Shown: positions 36,547 to 49,781, counted from the first letter of the stretch. The stretch is DNA of 64,000 bases from Acidobacteriota bacterium (GCA_016871195.1 VFZN01000004.1:1-64000), one strand, 5' to 3'. Program-made: numbers and translations. The notes: generated by a model not told the origin, from the sequence alone.

Positions 36547-37644
36547 TCAGACGCGGGGCTGCTGCTGCGTGAGGCAGTGAATGGCCCCGAGGCCCCAGAT
36601 GAGGGCGCGGCAGTCGACGCCAACCACCTTGCGCGTCGGCAGGCACCGCTGCAGGATGTCGAGCGCCTTGCGGTCGCGCCCCTTCTGCCCGAATGTCGGC
36701 ACCAGCACTCCACCGTTCACGAAGTAGAAGTTCATGTAGGTCGCCGGCAGGCGTTGCCCTGCATGCTCGACGCGTCGGGGCATGGGCAGTTCGATGATGG
36801 TGAACGGGCGCCCGTCCTGGTCGCGCGCCCGATCCAGCGCCCGGCGTGCCGACGCCAGGAGGCGCGCGTTTCTGTCGGTGGCGTCGTCTTCCATGCCAAT
36901 CGCGATGGTCGTGCCGTTGATGAATCGTGCGAGATCATCGATGTGACCGTCGGTGTCGTCGCCTTCAATGCCTTCGCCGAGCCACACGATGTGCTGCTGG
37001 CCGTAGTAGTCCCTGAGATACTGCGCGATCTCGTCCTTCGACAGGTGCGGATTCCGGTTCCGGTGCAGCAGGCACGACGTCGTGGTCATCAGCGTGCCGG
37101 CACCGTTCACATCAATGGCACCGCCTTCCATGACGATGCCCGGATGAAAGACCGGCAGATCAAGCACCTTACCCACGCGTGTCGGCACCGCATCGTCGGC
37201 ATCCCACGGGGGATACTTGCCGCCCCAGGCGTTGTGCCCCCAGTCGACGATGGCGGCTTCGGTGTGGCCGCGATGTGTGCGAGTGACGAAGGCGGGACCA
37301 TGATCGCGCGTCCAGCATTCATTCGTGGGAATTTCGTGCAGCGTCACACGCGACAGCCTGACGCCGGCCTCGCGCAGCATCGCGCGCACCAGTCGGCGAT
37401 AGTTGCCGTTGGGCACGTTGAGGTACACGCGCTCGAAGGCGGTGATGGCGCGAATCACGCCGACCACGTCGCGGATGCTCTCGTGATAGCGGTCGGGAAA
37501 CGAAATGCCCTCGGGGCGCGGCCAGCTGATCCAGGTGCCTGCGTGGGGATGCCACTCGGCGGGAAAGCGGAATCCCAGTTCGCGGGGCGTGCGACCGCGC
37601 ATCTGCAGGCGTCGCGCACGGGCGGGTGCGGCAGCAGCGGGCAC
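36547..37644 (-). CDS. aguA: Agmatine deiminase
   Basis: 'FRFPAEWHPHAGTWISWP', 'NECWTRDHGPAFVT', 'WGHNAWGGKYPPWDADD', C-terminal 'GLGAIHCLTQQQPRV'; internal ATG start near 37602 also possible. Confidence 0.93.
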   Translation of the reverse strand: MPAAAAPARARRLQMRGRTPRELGFRFPAEWHPHAGTWISWPRPEGISFPDRYHESIRDVVGVIRAITAFERVYLNVPNGNYRRLVRAMLREAGVRLSRVTLHEIPTNECWTRDHGPAFVTRTHRGHTEAAIVDWGHNAWGGKYPPWDADDAVPTRVGKVLDLPVFHPGIVMEGGAIDVNGAGTLMTTTSCLLHRNRNPHLSKDEIAQYLRDYYGQQHIVWLGEGIEGDDTDGHIDDLARFINGTTIAIGMEDDATDRNARLLASARRALDRARDQDGRPFTIIELPMPRRVEHAGQRLPATYMNFYFVNGGVLVPTFGQKGRDRKALDILQRCLPTRKVVGVDCRALIWGLGAIHCLTQQQPRV

Positions 37645-37649
37645 GGCGG

Positions 37650-38576
37650 TCAGTCGGTAAACCGGCGGGTCAGGTCACCGTAGGCATCGATGCGGCGGTC
37701 GCGCAGGAACGGCCAGTGCGTGCGGCTCACCTCGATCTGGGAGAGGTCGCAGTCGACCACCAGCACGGCGGTGCGCTCGACGGGAGCCCGGCGGAGCACC
37801 TGCCCGTCGGGGCCGGCAACAAACGACTGTCCCCAGAAGCGCAGGCCGTCGCGGCTGACCGCACGTCCCCTGGCGTCGAGAATATGCTCGTGGCCGGTGC
37901 GGTTGGGCGCGCAGACAAAGCAGCCGTTGGCCACGGCGTGACTGCGCTGCATCACTTCCCACGCCGCATGCTGCGCCGTGCCGTAGCGGGCCTTCTCGGA
38001 CGGGTGCCAGCCGATGGCGGTGGGGTAGAACAGCATCTCGGCGCCCTGCAGGGCCGTGAGGCGCGCTCCCTCGGGAAACCACTGGTCCCAGCAGATGAGC
38101 ACGCCGATGGTGCCCTGCGAGGTCGACCATGCGCGGAAGCCGGTGTCGCCGGGGGTGAAGTAAAACTTTTCGTAGTAGAGCGGATCATCCGGAATATGCA
38201 TCTTCCGGTAGATGCCCCTGATGGTGCCATCCGACTCGATGATCACGGCGGTGTTGTGGTAGAGGCCTGCTGCGCGCTTCTCGAAGACCGACGCCACAAT
38301 GACCGCGCCGTACTTGCGCGCCAGGCGGGCCAGCGCGTCGGTGGACGGCCCGGGAATCGACTCGGCCAGCGCAAAGAACCGGTGGTCTTCCGACTGGCAG
38401 AAATACTGCGATCGAAACAGTTCCTGCGTACAGACGATGTTGGCGCCCTTGCGGAGGGCCCGTTCGGTCAGCGCCAGTTGCTGTGCGAGGTTGCGGTCGG
38501 GTTCGGCATCGCAGGCCATCTGGGTCAGGCCGACGCGCACGACCCGTGACGAAGTGGCGGAACGTCTTAAAGGCAT
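37650..38576 (-). CDS. aguB: N-carbamoylputrescine amidase (nitrilase superfamily)
   Basis: 'VCTQELFRSQYFCQSED', 'KMHIPDDPLYYEKFYFTPGD', 'IGVLICWDQWFPEGARL'. Confidence 0.93.
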   Translation of the reverse strand: MPLRRSATSSRVVRVGLTQMACDAEPDRNLAQQLALTERALRKGANIVCTQELFRSQYFCQSEDHRFFALAESIPGPSTDALARLARKYGAVIVASVFEKRAAGLYHNTAVIIESDGTIRGIYRKMHIPDDPLYYEKFYFTPGDTGFRAWSTSQGTIGVLICWDQWFPEGARLTALQGAEMLFYPTAIGWHPSEKARYGTAQHAAWEVMQRSHAVANGCFVCAPNRTGHEHILDARGRAVSRDGLRFWGQSFVAGPDGQVLRRAPVERTAVLVVDCDLSQIEVSRTHWPFLRDRRIDAYGDLTRRFTD

Positions 38577-38701
38577 GGTCAGCCTCTGGTTATAGCACGG
38601 CGGGCCTCTGGGCGGGACGGGGCAGACGACTGGTCTTGAAAAGGCGACGAGTGGTCGTATACGCTCCACGAGCCGATAGTCGGCAAGGAGAATTGACACC
38701 C

Positions 38702-39271
38702 ATGACACGTGTTCTTGTTGCTTCCGCTCTGGTTCTGCTGACCGCCGCGCCGGCGTTTGCCCAGATGGGCGGTGGCGCGCCCCAGAAGATTGGCATCGCG
38801 CAGGGGCTGACGCGCGCCTATGACGGCGTCAAGCGCAACCTCACCGAGATGGCCGCCAACATGCCCGAGGCCGATTACGGCTACAAGCCGCATCAGGATT
38901 CGCGCACGTTCGGCCAGCTGTTCGCGCATGCCGCGACCAGCATGTATGGCTCGTGCTCGGCGGTGCGCGGCGTGGCCAACCCGAACCCGGGGAAGAATCT
39001 CGAGCAGGACCTCAAGACCAAAGCTGAGTTCGTGAAGGCTCTGGCCGAATCGTTTGCCTTCTGCGACGAGGCCGTGAAGGGCATGACCGACGCCAATGCG
39101 GTCGAGTTCGTCAAGCAGGGGCAGAACGAAGTGGCCCGCGCGTCGATCATTGCCGGCGTGACGTCGCACAACAACGAGATGTATGGCACCGGCGCCGCCT
39201 ACATGCGCGCCAAGGGCCTCGTGCCGCCGTCGACTGAACGGCAGCAGCAGATGCGCCGCCCCGGCCTGTAG
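38702..39271 (+). CDS. DinB-like secreted protein
   Basis: Signal peptide, 'MPEADYGYKPHQDSRTFGQLFAHAATSMY', 'ITSHNNEMYG'-like pattern; AAGGAG upstream. Confidence 0.75.
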   Translation: MTRVLVASALVLLTAAPAFAQMGGGAPQKIGIAQGLTRAYDGVKRNLTEMAANMPEADYGYKPHQDSRTFGQLFAHAATSMYGSCSAVRGVANPNPGKNLEQDLKTKAEFVKALAESFAFCDEAVKGMTDANAVEFVKQGQNEVARASIIAGVTSHNNEMYGTGAAYMRAKGLVPPSTERQQQMRRPGL

Positions 39272-39362
39272 TCAGAGAGAGCCTTTACGCTACACTGGCG
39301 CTTGGGCCACTGCCGTGCACGGCAGCGGTCCAGGCGGCGTTCTCTTTCCAGGGAGCACTCTG

Positions 39363-39995
39363 ATGATGCGCGAGCGCCGGCTCTTGACGGTGATGACTCT
39401 GGTGGGTGTGCTGCTGGCTGTCGGGGCGCCGATGGCCCAGACGGTGAATCGGAACGTCACGCTATGGGCTGTCGTTCAAGGGCAAGCGCTGGGGGCGCCG
39501 ATGGCCCAGACGGTGAATAACGTCACGCCTGGCATCTGGGTGCAGACACCCACGGACCTGATCGAGCTGCCGGTCTTCGGCGAACGTCACACGGTCAGCC
39601 GCGGCTTCCCGACGTTCTACTTCCTCAAGGAACACGAAGCGCGTGTGCCGCGGGTGTCGGCGATTCAGACGATGTACGTGAAGATGGTCGGGTGGGTGCC
39701 AAGCGGCGTGGCGCTGGTGGTGGGGCGCAAAGGCCTCAATGCTCCGAAGGACAAGTTCCGCGGGCTGAACGCCGGAACCTATAACGCCGGGCCCGGCCTC
39801 ACCGAGATCCGTTCGCCTGACTTCACGCCAGAGGCCTTGCAGGCTGCGTATGCGGAACTGACGAAGAAGGCCAAGCCCAAGGATGACGTACGGGCGTTTC
39901 TGCTGCTGGAAGTGGTCAGCGACAAGGGACTCGACGGCCGCTACTATCCCGTGCAGATTGAGCTGCCCCCACCCGCCTCAGCTCAGCTGCGCTGA
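39363..39995 (+). CDS. Secreted hypothetical protein
   Basis: Signal peptide-like start, moderately long ORF downstream of TACACT; no family recognised. Confidence 0.6.
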   Translation: MMRERRLLTVMTLVGVLLAVGAPMAQTVNRNVTLWAVVQGQALGAPMAQTVNNVTPGIWVQTPTDLIELPVFGERHTVSRGFPTFYFLKEHEARVPRVSAIQTMYVKMVGWVPSGVALVVGRKGLNAPKDKFRGLNAGTYNAGPGLTEIRSPDFTPEALQAAYAELTKKAKPKDDVRAFLLLEVVSDKGLDGRYYPVQIELPPPASAQLR

Positions 39996-40618
39996 TAGTC
40001 GTCCGGCCCGGTCGCCCGGCGGCTCGCGGCCTCGAGCCGCGTCATCAGGGCCTCGGCATCGTGATCGATGTCGAGGCCCGTCTCCTGGGGGGCGTCGAGA
40101 AAGCCCTGACTGACGCCCCCGTGCAGAAACGCGATCAGCGGGTCGTAGTATCCCGCCGTGTTGAGCAGGCCGATGGGCTGATCGTGGTAGCCGATCTGCC
40201 GCCACGTCCACACCTCAAAGAGTTCCTCGAGCGTCCCGATGCCTCCGGGCAGCGCCAGAAACGCATCGGCGCGCCCGGCCATCTGCTGCTTCCGCTGATG
40301 CATCGTGTCGACGACCACCAGCTCCGGGATGCCGCGATGTCCGACCTCGCGTGCCATCAGGAGCGACGGCACGATGCCCACCACGTGGGCGCCAGCCTCG
40401 AGGGCCGCATCCGCCACCGCGCCCATGAGCCCCACGCGACCACCGCCGTACACCAGCTGCCAGCCGCGGCGACCGATGGCCGTGCCCACCGCGCGCGCGG
40501 TCTCGGTAAAGGCCGGGTCTGCGCCTCGGCGTGAGCCGCAATAGACGCACAGCGAGAAGGGACGCGGGTGGTGCAGGGAGGCCACAGGCGGAACGAGGGG
40601 CTGGGTCATGGCAGGCAC
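39983..40618 (-). CDS. LOG-family protein (cytokinin riboside 5'-monophosphate phosphoribohydrolase-like)
   Basis: 'VYCGSRRGADPAF', 'VYGGGRVGLMGAVADAAL', 'ALPGGIGTLEELFEVWTW'. Confidence 0.93.
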   Translation of the reverse strand: MPAMTQPLVPPVASLHHPRPFSLCVYCGSRRGADPAFTETARAVGTAIGRRGWQLVYGGGRVGLMGAVADAALEAGAHVVGIVPSLLMAREVGHRGIPELVVVDTMHQRKQQMAGRADAFLALPGGIGTLEELFEVWTWRQIGYHDQPIGLLNTAGYYDPLIAFLHGGVSQGFLDAPQETGLDIDHDAEALMTRLEAASRRATGPDDYQRS

Positions 40619-40628
40619 ACAGCGGCGG

Positions 40629-41279
40629 TCACAGCGCTATGTCAGTGAAGACGGATTCGGGAAGCTCGGTGGCGCGCCACAAATACCAGCTGGCGGTCGA
40701 CCGATAGGGGGCCCAGCGCGCTGCAGCCCGCACCATCGTCCGCACAGCAGGGCGGGACTTCATCCCGAGCACCCGCTGGCACCCTTTGACGATGCCCAGG
40801 TCGCCCGTGGGGAAGATATCGGGGCGATGCAGCGCGAAGATCAGAAACATCTGCGCAGACCACACGCCGAAGCCACGCACTGCCACGATGGCATCCGTCA
40901 CGGCCGCATCGTCGAGCGTCGACAGATGATCGAGGTCGAGACGGCCATCGGTCACGCGCGCGGCGAGGTCGCGCAGGTACGACACCTTCTGGCCCGACAG
41001 GCCAATCGTGCGCAGGGCCCCGTCGGGCACGGTGTCGAGGGCTGTGGGTGACAGCGTGGGCACGAGCGCCTCGAGGCGCTGCTGAATCGTATCCGCCGCC
41101 CTCGTGGAGAGCTGCTGCGAAACCACGGCCCCGACGAGCGCACGGAATGGTTCGCGCACCTGGAATGAGGGTCGGCGTGCCCCCGAGGCCCGAATGACGC
41201 GCGCCAGCCGAGGGTCGCTGCGCATCAGCGCCCGCCGAGCACGTTCAAACTGGCGGGCCGGATCAATCGTCGCCGGCAT
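40629..41279 (-). CDS. DNA-3-methyladenine glycosylase II-like (HhH-GPD)
   Basis: 'FRALVGAVVSQQLSTRAADTI', 'VRGFGVWSAQMFLIFALHRPDIFPTGDLGI'. Confidence 0.88.
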   Translation of the reverse strand: MPATIDPARQFERARRALMRSDPRLARVIRASGARRPSFQVREPFRALVGAVVSQQLSTRAADTIQQRLEALVPTLSPTALDTVPDGALRTIGLSGQKVSYLRDLAARVTDGRLDLDHLSTLDDAAVTDAIVAVRGFGVWSAQMFLIFALHRPDIFPTGDLGIVKGCQRVLGMKSRPAVRTMVRAAARWAPYRSTASWYLWRATELPESVFTDIAL

Positions 41280-41285
41280 GTGTGC

Positions 41286-41699
41286 CTACAGCAGTGCGTC
41301 AGCGGCGGCCGTCAGGCGCGGGTCGGCACAGGCAAATTGCAGGTCATCATCGGTGGCGGCATTCATCAGGCGCTCGAAGGCGGCGAGGTGAATGGCGTCG
41401 GCGCCCGCGACGTCGTGTGTACGGGTCAGCTGTCCAGCGCGCTGCAGCAACGTCGTATCGGCCACGACGATGAGCAGCGTGGCCCAGTCGTGGTCGATCT
41501 GCGCCAGTGCACGCGTGGCCTGTGCCTCGGTGAGGGTCTGCGCGCGTTGGCGCTCGGCGATGACGGCGCAGAGCTCGGGATACGCCGTGGCGCACGTGGC
41601 GACCACGGCCGCCTTGTCAACCATGGTGGCGACATCGGCGGAGCCTAGTTCGTCGACATAAAGCTTGATAAGCGCGCTCGGGGCCAGGTAGACCGTCAT
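41286..41699 (-). CDS. PIN-domain (VapC-like) protein with substituted first catalytic Asp
   Basis: 'MTVYLAPSALIKLYVDELGS...GADAIHLAAF...FACADPRL'; canonical 'YLDSSAL' is 'YLAPSAL'. Confidence 0.8.
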   Translation of the reverse strand: MTVYLAPSALIKLYVDELGSADVATMVDKAAVVATCATAYPELCAVIAERQRAQTLTEAQATRALAQIDHDWATLLIVVADTTLLQRAGQLTRTHDVAGADAIHLAAFERLMNAATDDDLQFACADPRLTAAADALL

Positions 41700-41968
41700 C
41701 GTCGCTCCTTCGTCGTCGCGTCCCTGGACATGTCGGACTTGCCAGCGACGCGCGCGGTGAGACCCGCAGGCTTGCCACCGCTCCAGACAGCCTGACCTGC
41801 GGCGATGACGCCGTCAACCCATAAGGGTGCACCGGCGCTACCTGCCGGGACAAGACGCGCGATTGGTGCACCGCGGTCAGTGATGATGATCTGCTCGCCA
41901 GCTTCGACGCGCCGGAGGCATTGACTCAATTCGGCTTTTAGCTGCCGGATACCGATGGACTGCGACAT
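41696..41968 (-). CDS. Phd/YefM-type antitoxin
   Basis: 'IGIRQLKAELSQCLRRVEAGEQIIITDRGAPIARLVP'; 4-nt overlap with PIN gene. Confidence 0.85.
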   Translation of the reverse strand: MSQSIGIRQLKAELSQCLRRVEAGEQIIITDRGAPIARLVPAGSAGAPLWVDGVIAAGQAVWSGGKPAGLTARVAGKSDMSRDATTKERR

Positions 41969-42011
41969 GGCTGAGCACACTAGCACGACACGGGCCGGTC
42001 GTGCAGCCTCG

Positions 42012-43337
42012 TCACCGTCCCTGCTGCATGGCCGCCATGAACTCGGCGTTGGTGCGGGTCTTGCCCATCTTCGACAGCAGCAGTTCCATGGCCTCCACCG
42101 GAGACAGCGGCGTCAGTACGCGACGCAGCACATAAACACGCTGGAGATTTTCCTTCGACAGCAGCATCTCTTCCTTGCGGGTACCGCTCTTGATGATGTC
42201 GATGGCGGGGAAGACGCGGCGGTCGGCGAGCTTGCGGTCGAGGTGCACTTCCATGTTGCCGGTGCCCTTGAATTCTTCGAAGATCACATCATCCATCCGC
42301 GACCCGGTATCGATGAGCGCGGTTGCCACGATCGTGAGCGAGCCGCCCTGTTCAATATTGCGCGCAGCCCCGAAGAAGCGCTTCGGGCGCTGGAGCGCGT
42401 TGCTATCGACGCCGCCAGACATGATCTTGCCCGTGGTGGGGGCGACGGTGTTGTAAGCGCGCGCGAGGCGGGTGACCGAGTCGAGCAGAATCACCACGTC
42501 CTTGCGGTGCTCGACGAGGCGCTTGGCCTTCTCGATGACCATCTCGGCCACCTGTACGTGGCGCTGGGCCGGCTCGTCAAAGGTCGAGGCGATGACTTCG
42601 CCACGGACCGAGCGCTGCATGTCGGTGACCTCTTCGGGCCGCTCGTCAATGAGCAGCACGATCAGGTAGACCTCCGGATGATTGATGGTGATGGCGTTGG
42701 CAATCGCCTGCATCAGCATGGTCTTGCCGGTGCGGGGTGGGGCAACGATGAGCGCGCGCTGGCCCTTGCCAAGCGGCGCCATCATGTCCATCACGCGGGT
42801 CGACAGGTTGTCGGGGTCGGCTTCGAGGCGAATCTGTTCCTGGGGGTAGAGCGGCGTCAGGTTCTCGAAGAAGACGCGCTCGCGTCCGCGCGCGGGCGGC
42901 TCGAAGTTGATCGATTCCACCTTGATGAGGGCGAAATAGCGCTCGCCTTCCTTGGGCGACCGAATCTGGCCGGCCACGCTGTCGCCGGTGTGCAGGTCGA
43001 ACTTGCGGATTTGCGATGGCGAGACGTAGATGTCGTCAGGCCCGGCCAGATAGTTGTAGTCGGGTGCGCGCAGGAAGCCGTAGCCATCCGGCAGGACCTC
43101 GAGGACGCCTTCTGAGAAGATGTGACCGGCCTTGGCGGCGCGGGCGCGGAGAATCTCAAAGATGAGCTCCTGCGTGCGCAACCCCGTCGCGTGGGGCACG
43201 TCGAGGTCGCGTGCGATAGCCGTCAGTTCGGCCACGCCCAGCTGCTTGAGCGTGCTCAGATCGAGCGTGACGGGTTCGGCGGGGCCTCCGCCTCCTGGGG
43301 CGAGGGTTGCCTGAGCAGGGTTGCGATCTGTGTCCAC
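42012..43337 (-). CDS. rho: Transcription termination factor Rho
   Basis: '[25 protein letters not shown]', '[17 protein letters not shown]', '[25 protein letters not shown]'. Confidence 0.96.
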   Translation of the reverse strand: MDTDRNPAQATLAPGGGGPAEPVTLDLSTLKQLGVAELTAIARDLDVPHATGLRTQELIFEILRARAAKAGHIFSEGVLEVLPDGYGFLRAPDYNYLAGPDDIYVSPSQIRKFDLHTGDSVAGQIRSPKEGERYFALIKVESINFEPPARGRERVFFENLTPLYPQEQIRLEADPDNLSTRVMDMMAPLGKGQRALIVAPPRTGKTMLMQAIANAITINHPEVYLIVLLIDERPEEVTDMQRSVRGEVIASTFDEPAQRHVQVAEMVIEKAKRLVEHRKDVVILLDSVTRLARAYNTVAPTTGKIMSGGVDSNALQRPKRFFGAARNIEQGGSLTIVATALIDTGSRMDDVIFEEFKGTGNMEVHLDRKLADRRVFPAIDIIKSGTRKEEMLLSKENLQRVYVLRRVLTPLSPVEAMELLLSKMGKTRTNAEFMAAMQQGR

Positions 43338-43885
43338 AGGGCTTCCAGTCCTTCACCGGTCTGGGCGGAGACCCCCAGCGGTCCTGAGTAGCGTCGTTCG
43401 AGGACGCCGAGATGACGCCGGCGCTCGGCCTGCGTCAGTTTGTCGAGCTTGGTGGCCACCACCTGACAGGGCACTCCGTGGTCCACCAGCCACAGGAAGG
43501 CCCGATAGTCGGCGTCGAGTTCCGGATGCCGACTGTCTACCAGCAGCAGCACGCTGCCCCGCCCTGCGGCGAAGTAATCGGCCGCGAGCTGATCGAACTC
43601 CTGTCGGGCCGCGGCTCCGCCGCGTGCATAGCCGTAGCCCGGCAAGTCGACGAGCAGGCACCACGGGCGCCCGTCGTGAGCCACTTCGTAGAAGTTGGCC
43701 AGCCGCGTCTTGCCGGGTGCTGCACTGGTGCGAGCCACCGTCTGCCGCAACAGGGCGTTGATCAGGCTCGACTTGCCAACGTTTGAACGCCCCACCATGG
43801 CCACCTCGGGCAGTGGCCGCCGGGGAAACCCGACGGTCGCCGCGGCACTGGTCAGAAAGGTCGCCGAGCGCTTCCGAGCCTTCAC
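43256..43885 (-). CDS. engB: Ribosome biogenesis GTPase YihA/YsxC/EngB
   Basis: '[19 protein letters not shown]', '[13 protein letters not shown]', 'VVATKLDKL'. Confidence 0.93.
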   Translation of the reverse strand: MKARKRSATFLTSAAATVGFPRRPLPEVAMVGRSNVGKSSLINALLRQTVARTSAAPGKTRLANFYEVAHDGRPWCLLVDLPGYGYARGGAAARQEFDQLAADYFAAGRGSVLLLVDSRHPELDADYRAFLWLVDHGVPCQVVATKLDKLTQAERRRHLGVLERRYSGPLGVSAQTGEGLEALWTQIATLLRQPSPQEAEAPPNPSRSI

Positions 43886-43892
43886 CGGTCGT

Positions 43893-46274
<2,382 letters not shown>

Positions 46275-46327
46275 AGCGTTCCGTGTGTGACCGCCGGCCC
46301 TGCGGGCGACCTGAGGCCGCCGGAAGG

Positions 46328-47578
46328 TCAGCCGGCCTTTTCGATGACTTCGAGCCCGGTCTGTCGGGTGAGCACCATCTCGCGGGTCACCACACATTCG
46401 CGGGTTTTCTTCTGTCCGGGGACCTGATACATCCACTCGAGCATCAGTTCTTCGATGATCATGCGCAGCCCGCGCGCCCCGACCTTACGCTCGAGGGCCA
46501 TCTCGGCGATGGCCTCGACCGCATCGTCGGTGAAGCGGAGCTTGACGTTCTCGTAGTCGAACAGCTTCTGGTACTGCTTGATGAGGGCGTTGCGGGGCTG
46601 CGTGAGAATCTGTATCAGCGCCGGCTTGTCGAGTTCGTGGAGTGTGCCGCACACTGGCAGGCGCCCGACAAACTCGGGAATGAGCCCGAATTTGATCAGG
46701 TCCTGCGGCTCGAGGCGATCCATCAGGGCCGCGCCTTCGCGCTGCCGGACCGACTTGATGTCGGCCTTGAACCCCAGCGACTTGCGGCCGATGCGGCGCT
46801 CGATGACCTTGTCGAGACCGACAAAGGCACCGCCGCAGATGAACAGGATGTTGGTCGTGTCGACCTGGAAGAACTCCTGGTGCGGATGTTTGCGACCGCC
46901 CTGGGGCGGCACGTTGGCGACGGTGCCTTCCAGAATCTTGAGCAGCGCCTGCTGCACACCTTCACCCGACACGTCGCGGGTGATGGAGGGGTTCTCGTCC
47001 TTCCGTCCGATCTTGTCGATCTCGTCGATGTAGACGATGCCCTGCTGGGCCTTCTCGATGTCGCCTCCGGCCGCCTGCAGCAGCTTGAGAATGATGTTCT
47101 CGACATCTTCCCCGACATAGCCGGCCTCGGTCAGCGTCGTCGCATCGACGATGGTGAAGGGTACCGAGAGGAGCTTGGCCAGCGTCTGCGCCAGCAGTGT
47201 CTTGCCGGTGCCGGTGGGCCCGATCAGCAGGATGTTGGACTTGCTGAGCTCGACGTCGGTGCGGGTGCGCGGCTGCTTGAGGATTTCGAGGCGCTTGTAG
47301 TGGTTGTAGACCGCGACGGCCAGCTTCTTCTTGGTGAGCTCCTGGCCGATGACGTACTCGTCGAGGAATTTTTTGATCTCGGACGGCACGGGCAGCGAGG
47401 TGCGTGGCGCCTTGGCCTCGAACTTGGTATCGTCGGCGATGATGTCGTTGCAGACATCGACGCATTCGTCGCAAATGAAGACCGTCGGCCCGGCAATCAG
47501 CTTGCGGACGTCATTCTGGTCCTTGTTGCAGAACGAGCACCGCAGGAGCTCGCCGCCGTCGCCGCTCTTTTTCACCAT
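46328..47578 (-). CDS. clpX: ATP-dependent Clp protease ATP-binding subunit ClpX
   Basis: Zn finger '[32 protein letters not shown]', '[19 protein letters not shown]'. Confidence 0.96.
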   Translation of the reverse strand: MVKKSGDGGELLRCSFCNKDQNDVRKLIAGPTVFICDECVDVCNDIIADDTKFEAKAPRTSLPVPSEIKKFLDEYVIGQELTKKKLAVAVYNHYKRLEILKQPRTRTDVELSKSNILLIGPTGTGKTLLAQTLAKLLSVPFTIVDATTLTEAGYVGEDVENIILKLLQAAGGDIEKAQQGIVYIDEIDKIGRKDENPSITRDVSGEGVQQALLKILEGTVANVPPQGGRKHPHQEFFQVDTTNILFICGGAFVGLDKVIERRIGRKSLGFKADIKSVRQREGAALMDRLEPQDLIKFGLIPEFVGRLPVCGTLHELDKPALIQILTQPRNALIKQYQKLFDYENVKLRFTDDAVEAIAEMALERKVGARGLRMIIEELMLEWMYQVPGQKKTRECVVTREMVLTRQTGLEVIEKAG

Positions 47579-47596
47579 GTCTTCGGCAATCCCAGC

Positions 47597-48205
47597 TTAC
47601 ACCCGTTTCCGAATGACATCGTCAATGATTCGGTAGGCCTTTCCCTGTTCGGCGGTCATGATGTAGTCGCGTTCGGTGTCTTCCTGAATTCGCGCCGGAT
47701 CCTGACCGGTATGCTCGACGAGAATCTCGTTGAGGCGCTGGCGCATGCGCAGGATTTCCTTCGCGGCCAGGTCGATATCGGTGGCCTGCCCGCTCAGCCC
47801 GCTCATGAGCGGCTGGTGGATGAGGATGCGCGAGTTGGGCAACGAGAAGCGCTTGCCTTTGGCGCCGGCGGCCAGCAGGACGGCGCCCATCGACGCAGCC
47901 TGCCCGAGGCAGTAGGTGTGCACGTCGGGCTTGATGAATTGCATCGTGTCGTAGATCGCCAGACCGGCCGTGATCGAACCGCCGGGGCTGTTGATGTAGA
48001 GCAGGATGTCCTTGTCGGGGTCTTCGGCCTCGAGGAATAGCATCTGCGCGATGACCAGGTTCGCCACCGTGTCGTCAATCGGCGTGCCGATGAAGATGAT
48101 GTTGTCCTTGAGCAGCCGCGAGAAGATGTCGTAGGCACGTTCGCCGCGGTTGGTCTGTTCGACCACCATCGGCACCAGAGTATTGTGGGGCGTGGGCATC
48201 GGCAT
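47597..48205 (-). CDS. clpP: ATP-dependent Clp protease proteolytic subunit ClpP
   Basis: '[19 protein letters not shown]', 'RILIHQPL', 'IYDTMQFI'. Confidence 0.96.
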   Translation of the reverse strand: MPMPTPHNTLVPMVVEQTNRGERAYDIFSRLLKDNIIFIGTPIDDTVANLVIAQMLFLEAEDPDKDILLYINSPGGSITAGLAIYDTMQFIKPDVHTYCLGQAASMGAVLLAAGAKGKRFSLPNSRILIHQPLMSGLSGQATDIDLAAKEILRMRQRLNEILVEHTGQDPARIQEDTERDYIMTAEQGKAYRIIDDVIRKRV

Positions 48206-48249
48206 ACGGGTCTCGTTTCTGGACAGCGTGAGGGGGACAGCGCCGACGA

Positions 48250-49539
48250 TCAGGCGGTGGTCACCCTGGCCTGAGACATGGCGGCCTGCATGGCCTTTTC
48301 GCGGCGCAGGCCGGCTATCAGACGGGGCAGTTCGCCGTCGGCCGCGAGTCGGGCACGGATGGTTTCGGCGCTGCGCCCGGTGCCGGCGGCATATTTCTGC
48401 AGTTCCGCATCGACGTCCTCGTCGGTCGCCGTGATCGCGTCTCGCTGGACAATGGCGTCGAGCACCATGGCGGACTTGACCGAGTCGGTGGCCGGTTCAC
48501 GCTGCGCTTCCCGGAAGGCGGCCCAGTCGATATTGGCCTGCCGGGGATCGATGCGCTGATCCATCAGACGTCGGGCGAAGTCCTGCAGGCGACGATCGAT
48601 TTCCCGGTCGATCAGCGACGGCGGCACCGTGAACGGCACGCGCGCGGCCAGGGCCTTGAGCACATCGTTCCGCAACTGCCGATCGGAGGCATCGGCAGCC
48701 TCGGCTTCGAGGTCGGCCTTGACGCGGGCGCGCAGGGCTTCGAGCGAGTCGAACTCGCCGAGGTCACGGGCAAAGTCGTCATCGAGGGTGGGGACGATGC
48801 GGCGCTTGATGTCCTTCAGCGTGACCTGATAGTGCACCGTGCCGCCAGCCAGGTCGGCGTTGGCGTAGTCGGCCGGATAGGTGACGTCAAACGCGCGCGA
48901 CTCGCCCTGGGTCATGCCCACGACGGCGGCGTCGAAGCCTGGGGGATTCTGCGGGGCGCCGATCTCAATGGAGGCCTGGTCGACTTTTTCTTCGTCGCCG
49001 GAGGCGCCTTCGCTGGTGGTGCCCTGGCGGGTCAGGCTCATCACGGCGGTATGGCCCATCTCGACGGCGGCGGCCTCGGCCGGCTCAAAGCGTGCCGCAC
49101 GGTCGCGGAGCCGCTCGAGGGCCTGGTCGACGGCCGAATCCTCGACCGTCGTCGAGGGGCGGGTGGCCTCAATCGTGCCGAGGTCACCCGGATCGAAGGG
49201 CGGCACCACGTCGAACAGGGCCGTGAACGTCAGCGGTTTGCCCTCGTCAATCGCGACGTCCTTGACGTCGGGGGTCTCGAGGGGTTGCAGACCGCGTTCG
49301 TTGAGCACATCCTCGACGGCGTGGCCGATCAGGTACTCGGCGGCATCCTGGAAGATCTGTGCGCGAAACCGCTTCCGAATCACCGACGTCGGCACCTTGC
49401 CGGGCCGAAACCCAGGCAGCCGAGCCTGCGACGCATAGCGCCGGGTGACGCGTTCGAGTTCGGCATCGACGCGGTCGATCGGGATTTCCACTGCGAGGGT
49501 TCGGCGGGTTTCGCTGACGTCTACCAGTTCCGTCTTCAT
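48250..49539 (-). CDS. tig: Trigger factor
   Basis: '[27 protein letters not shown]' ribosome-binding motif; gene order tig-clpP-clpX-lon. Confidence 0.93.
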   Translation of the reverse strand: MKTELVDVSETRRTLAVEIPIDRVDAELERVTRRYASQARLPGFRPGKVPTSVIRKRFRAQIFQDAAEYLIGHAVEDVLNERGLQPLETPDVKDVAIDEGKPLTFTALFDVVPPFDPGDLGTIEATRPSTTVEDSAVDQALERLRDRAARFEPAEAAAVEMGHTAVMSLTRQGTTSEGASGDEEKVDQASIEIGAPQNPPGFDAAVVGMTQGESRAFDVTYPADYANADLAGGTVHYQVTLKDIKRRIVPTLDDDFARDLGEFDSLEALRARVKADLEAEAADASDRQLRNDVLKALAARVPFTVPPSLIDREIDRRLQDFARRLMDQRIDPRQANIDWAAFREAQREPATDSVKSAMVLDAIVQRDAITATDEDVDAELQKYAAGTGRSAETIRARLAADGELPRLIAGLRREKAMQAAMSQARVTTA

Positions 49540-49566
49540 GCGGGTGATGTGGGCAAGAGGAGTGAG

Positions 49567-49650
49567 TGCGAAAGGGGGGAGTCGAACCCCCATAGCCTTG
49601 CGGCTGCCGGATCCTAAGTCCGGTGCGTCTGCCAGTTCCGCCACTTTCGC
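49567..49650 (-). tRNA. tRNA-Leu (anticodon UAG)
   Basis: Acceptor GCGAAAG/CTTTCGC; anticodon arm CCGGA-CTTAGGA-TCCGG; T-arm GGGGG-TTCGACT-CCCCC; variable arm CAGCCGCAAGGCTATG; no encoded CCA. Confidence 0.93.
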
Positions 49651-49781
49651 GCGGGGGCGCTCGGCTGCTCTCCGGAGCGTAGCACGGTTCGACGGGTTCG
49701 TGCGACGTCCGGGTGCTACCATACGCAACGGGAAAGCGGCCGGCCCCGCAGACCCCATCGCCCTTACCCTCGGCACCAGGC

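Noticed and set aside
39423-39518. Repeat pair as a CRISPR or mobile-element remnant
   Set aside because: Only two copies, in frame inside one gene, no spacers, leader, terminal repeats or transposase.
46283-48040. 585-aa plus-strand ORF opposite clpX/clpP, and similar ones (34646-36409 minus, 41955-43115 plus, 497-1804 minus)
   Set aside because: Antisense to well-identified core genes; no independent coding evidence.
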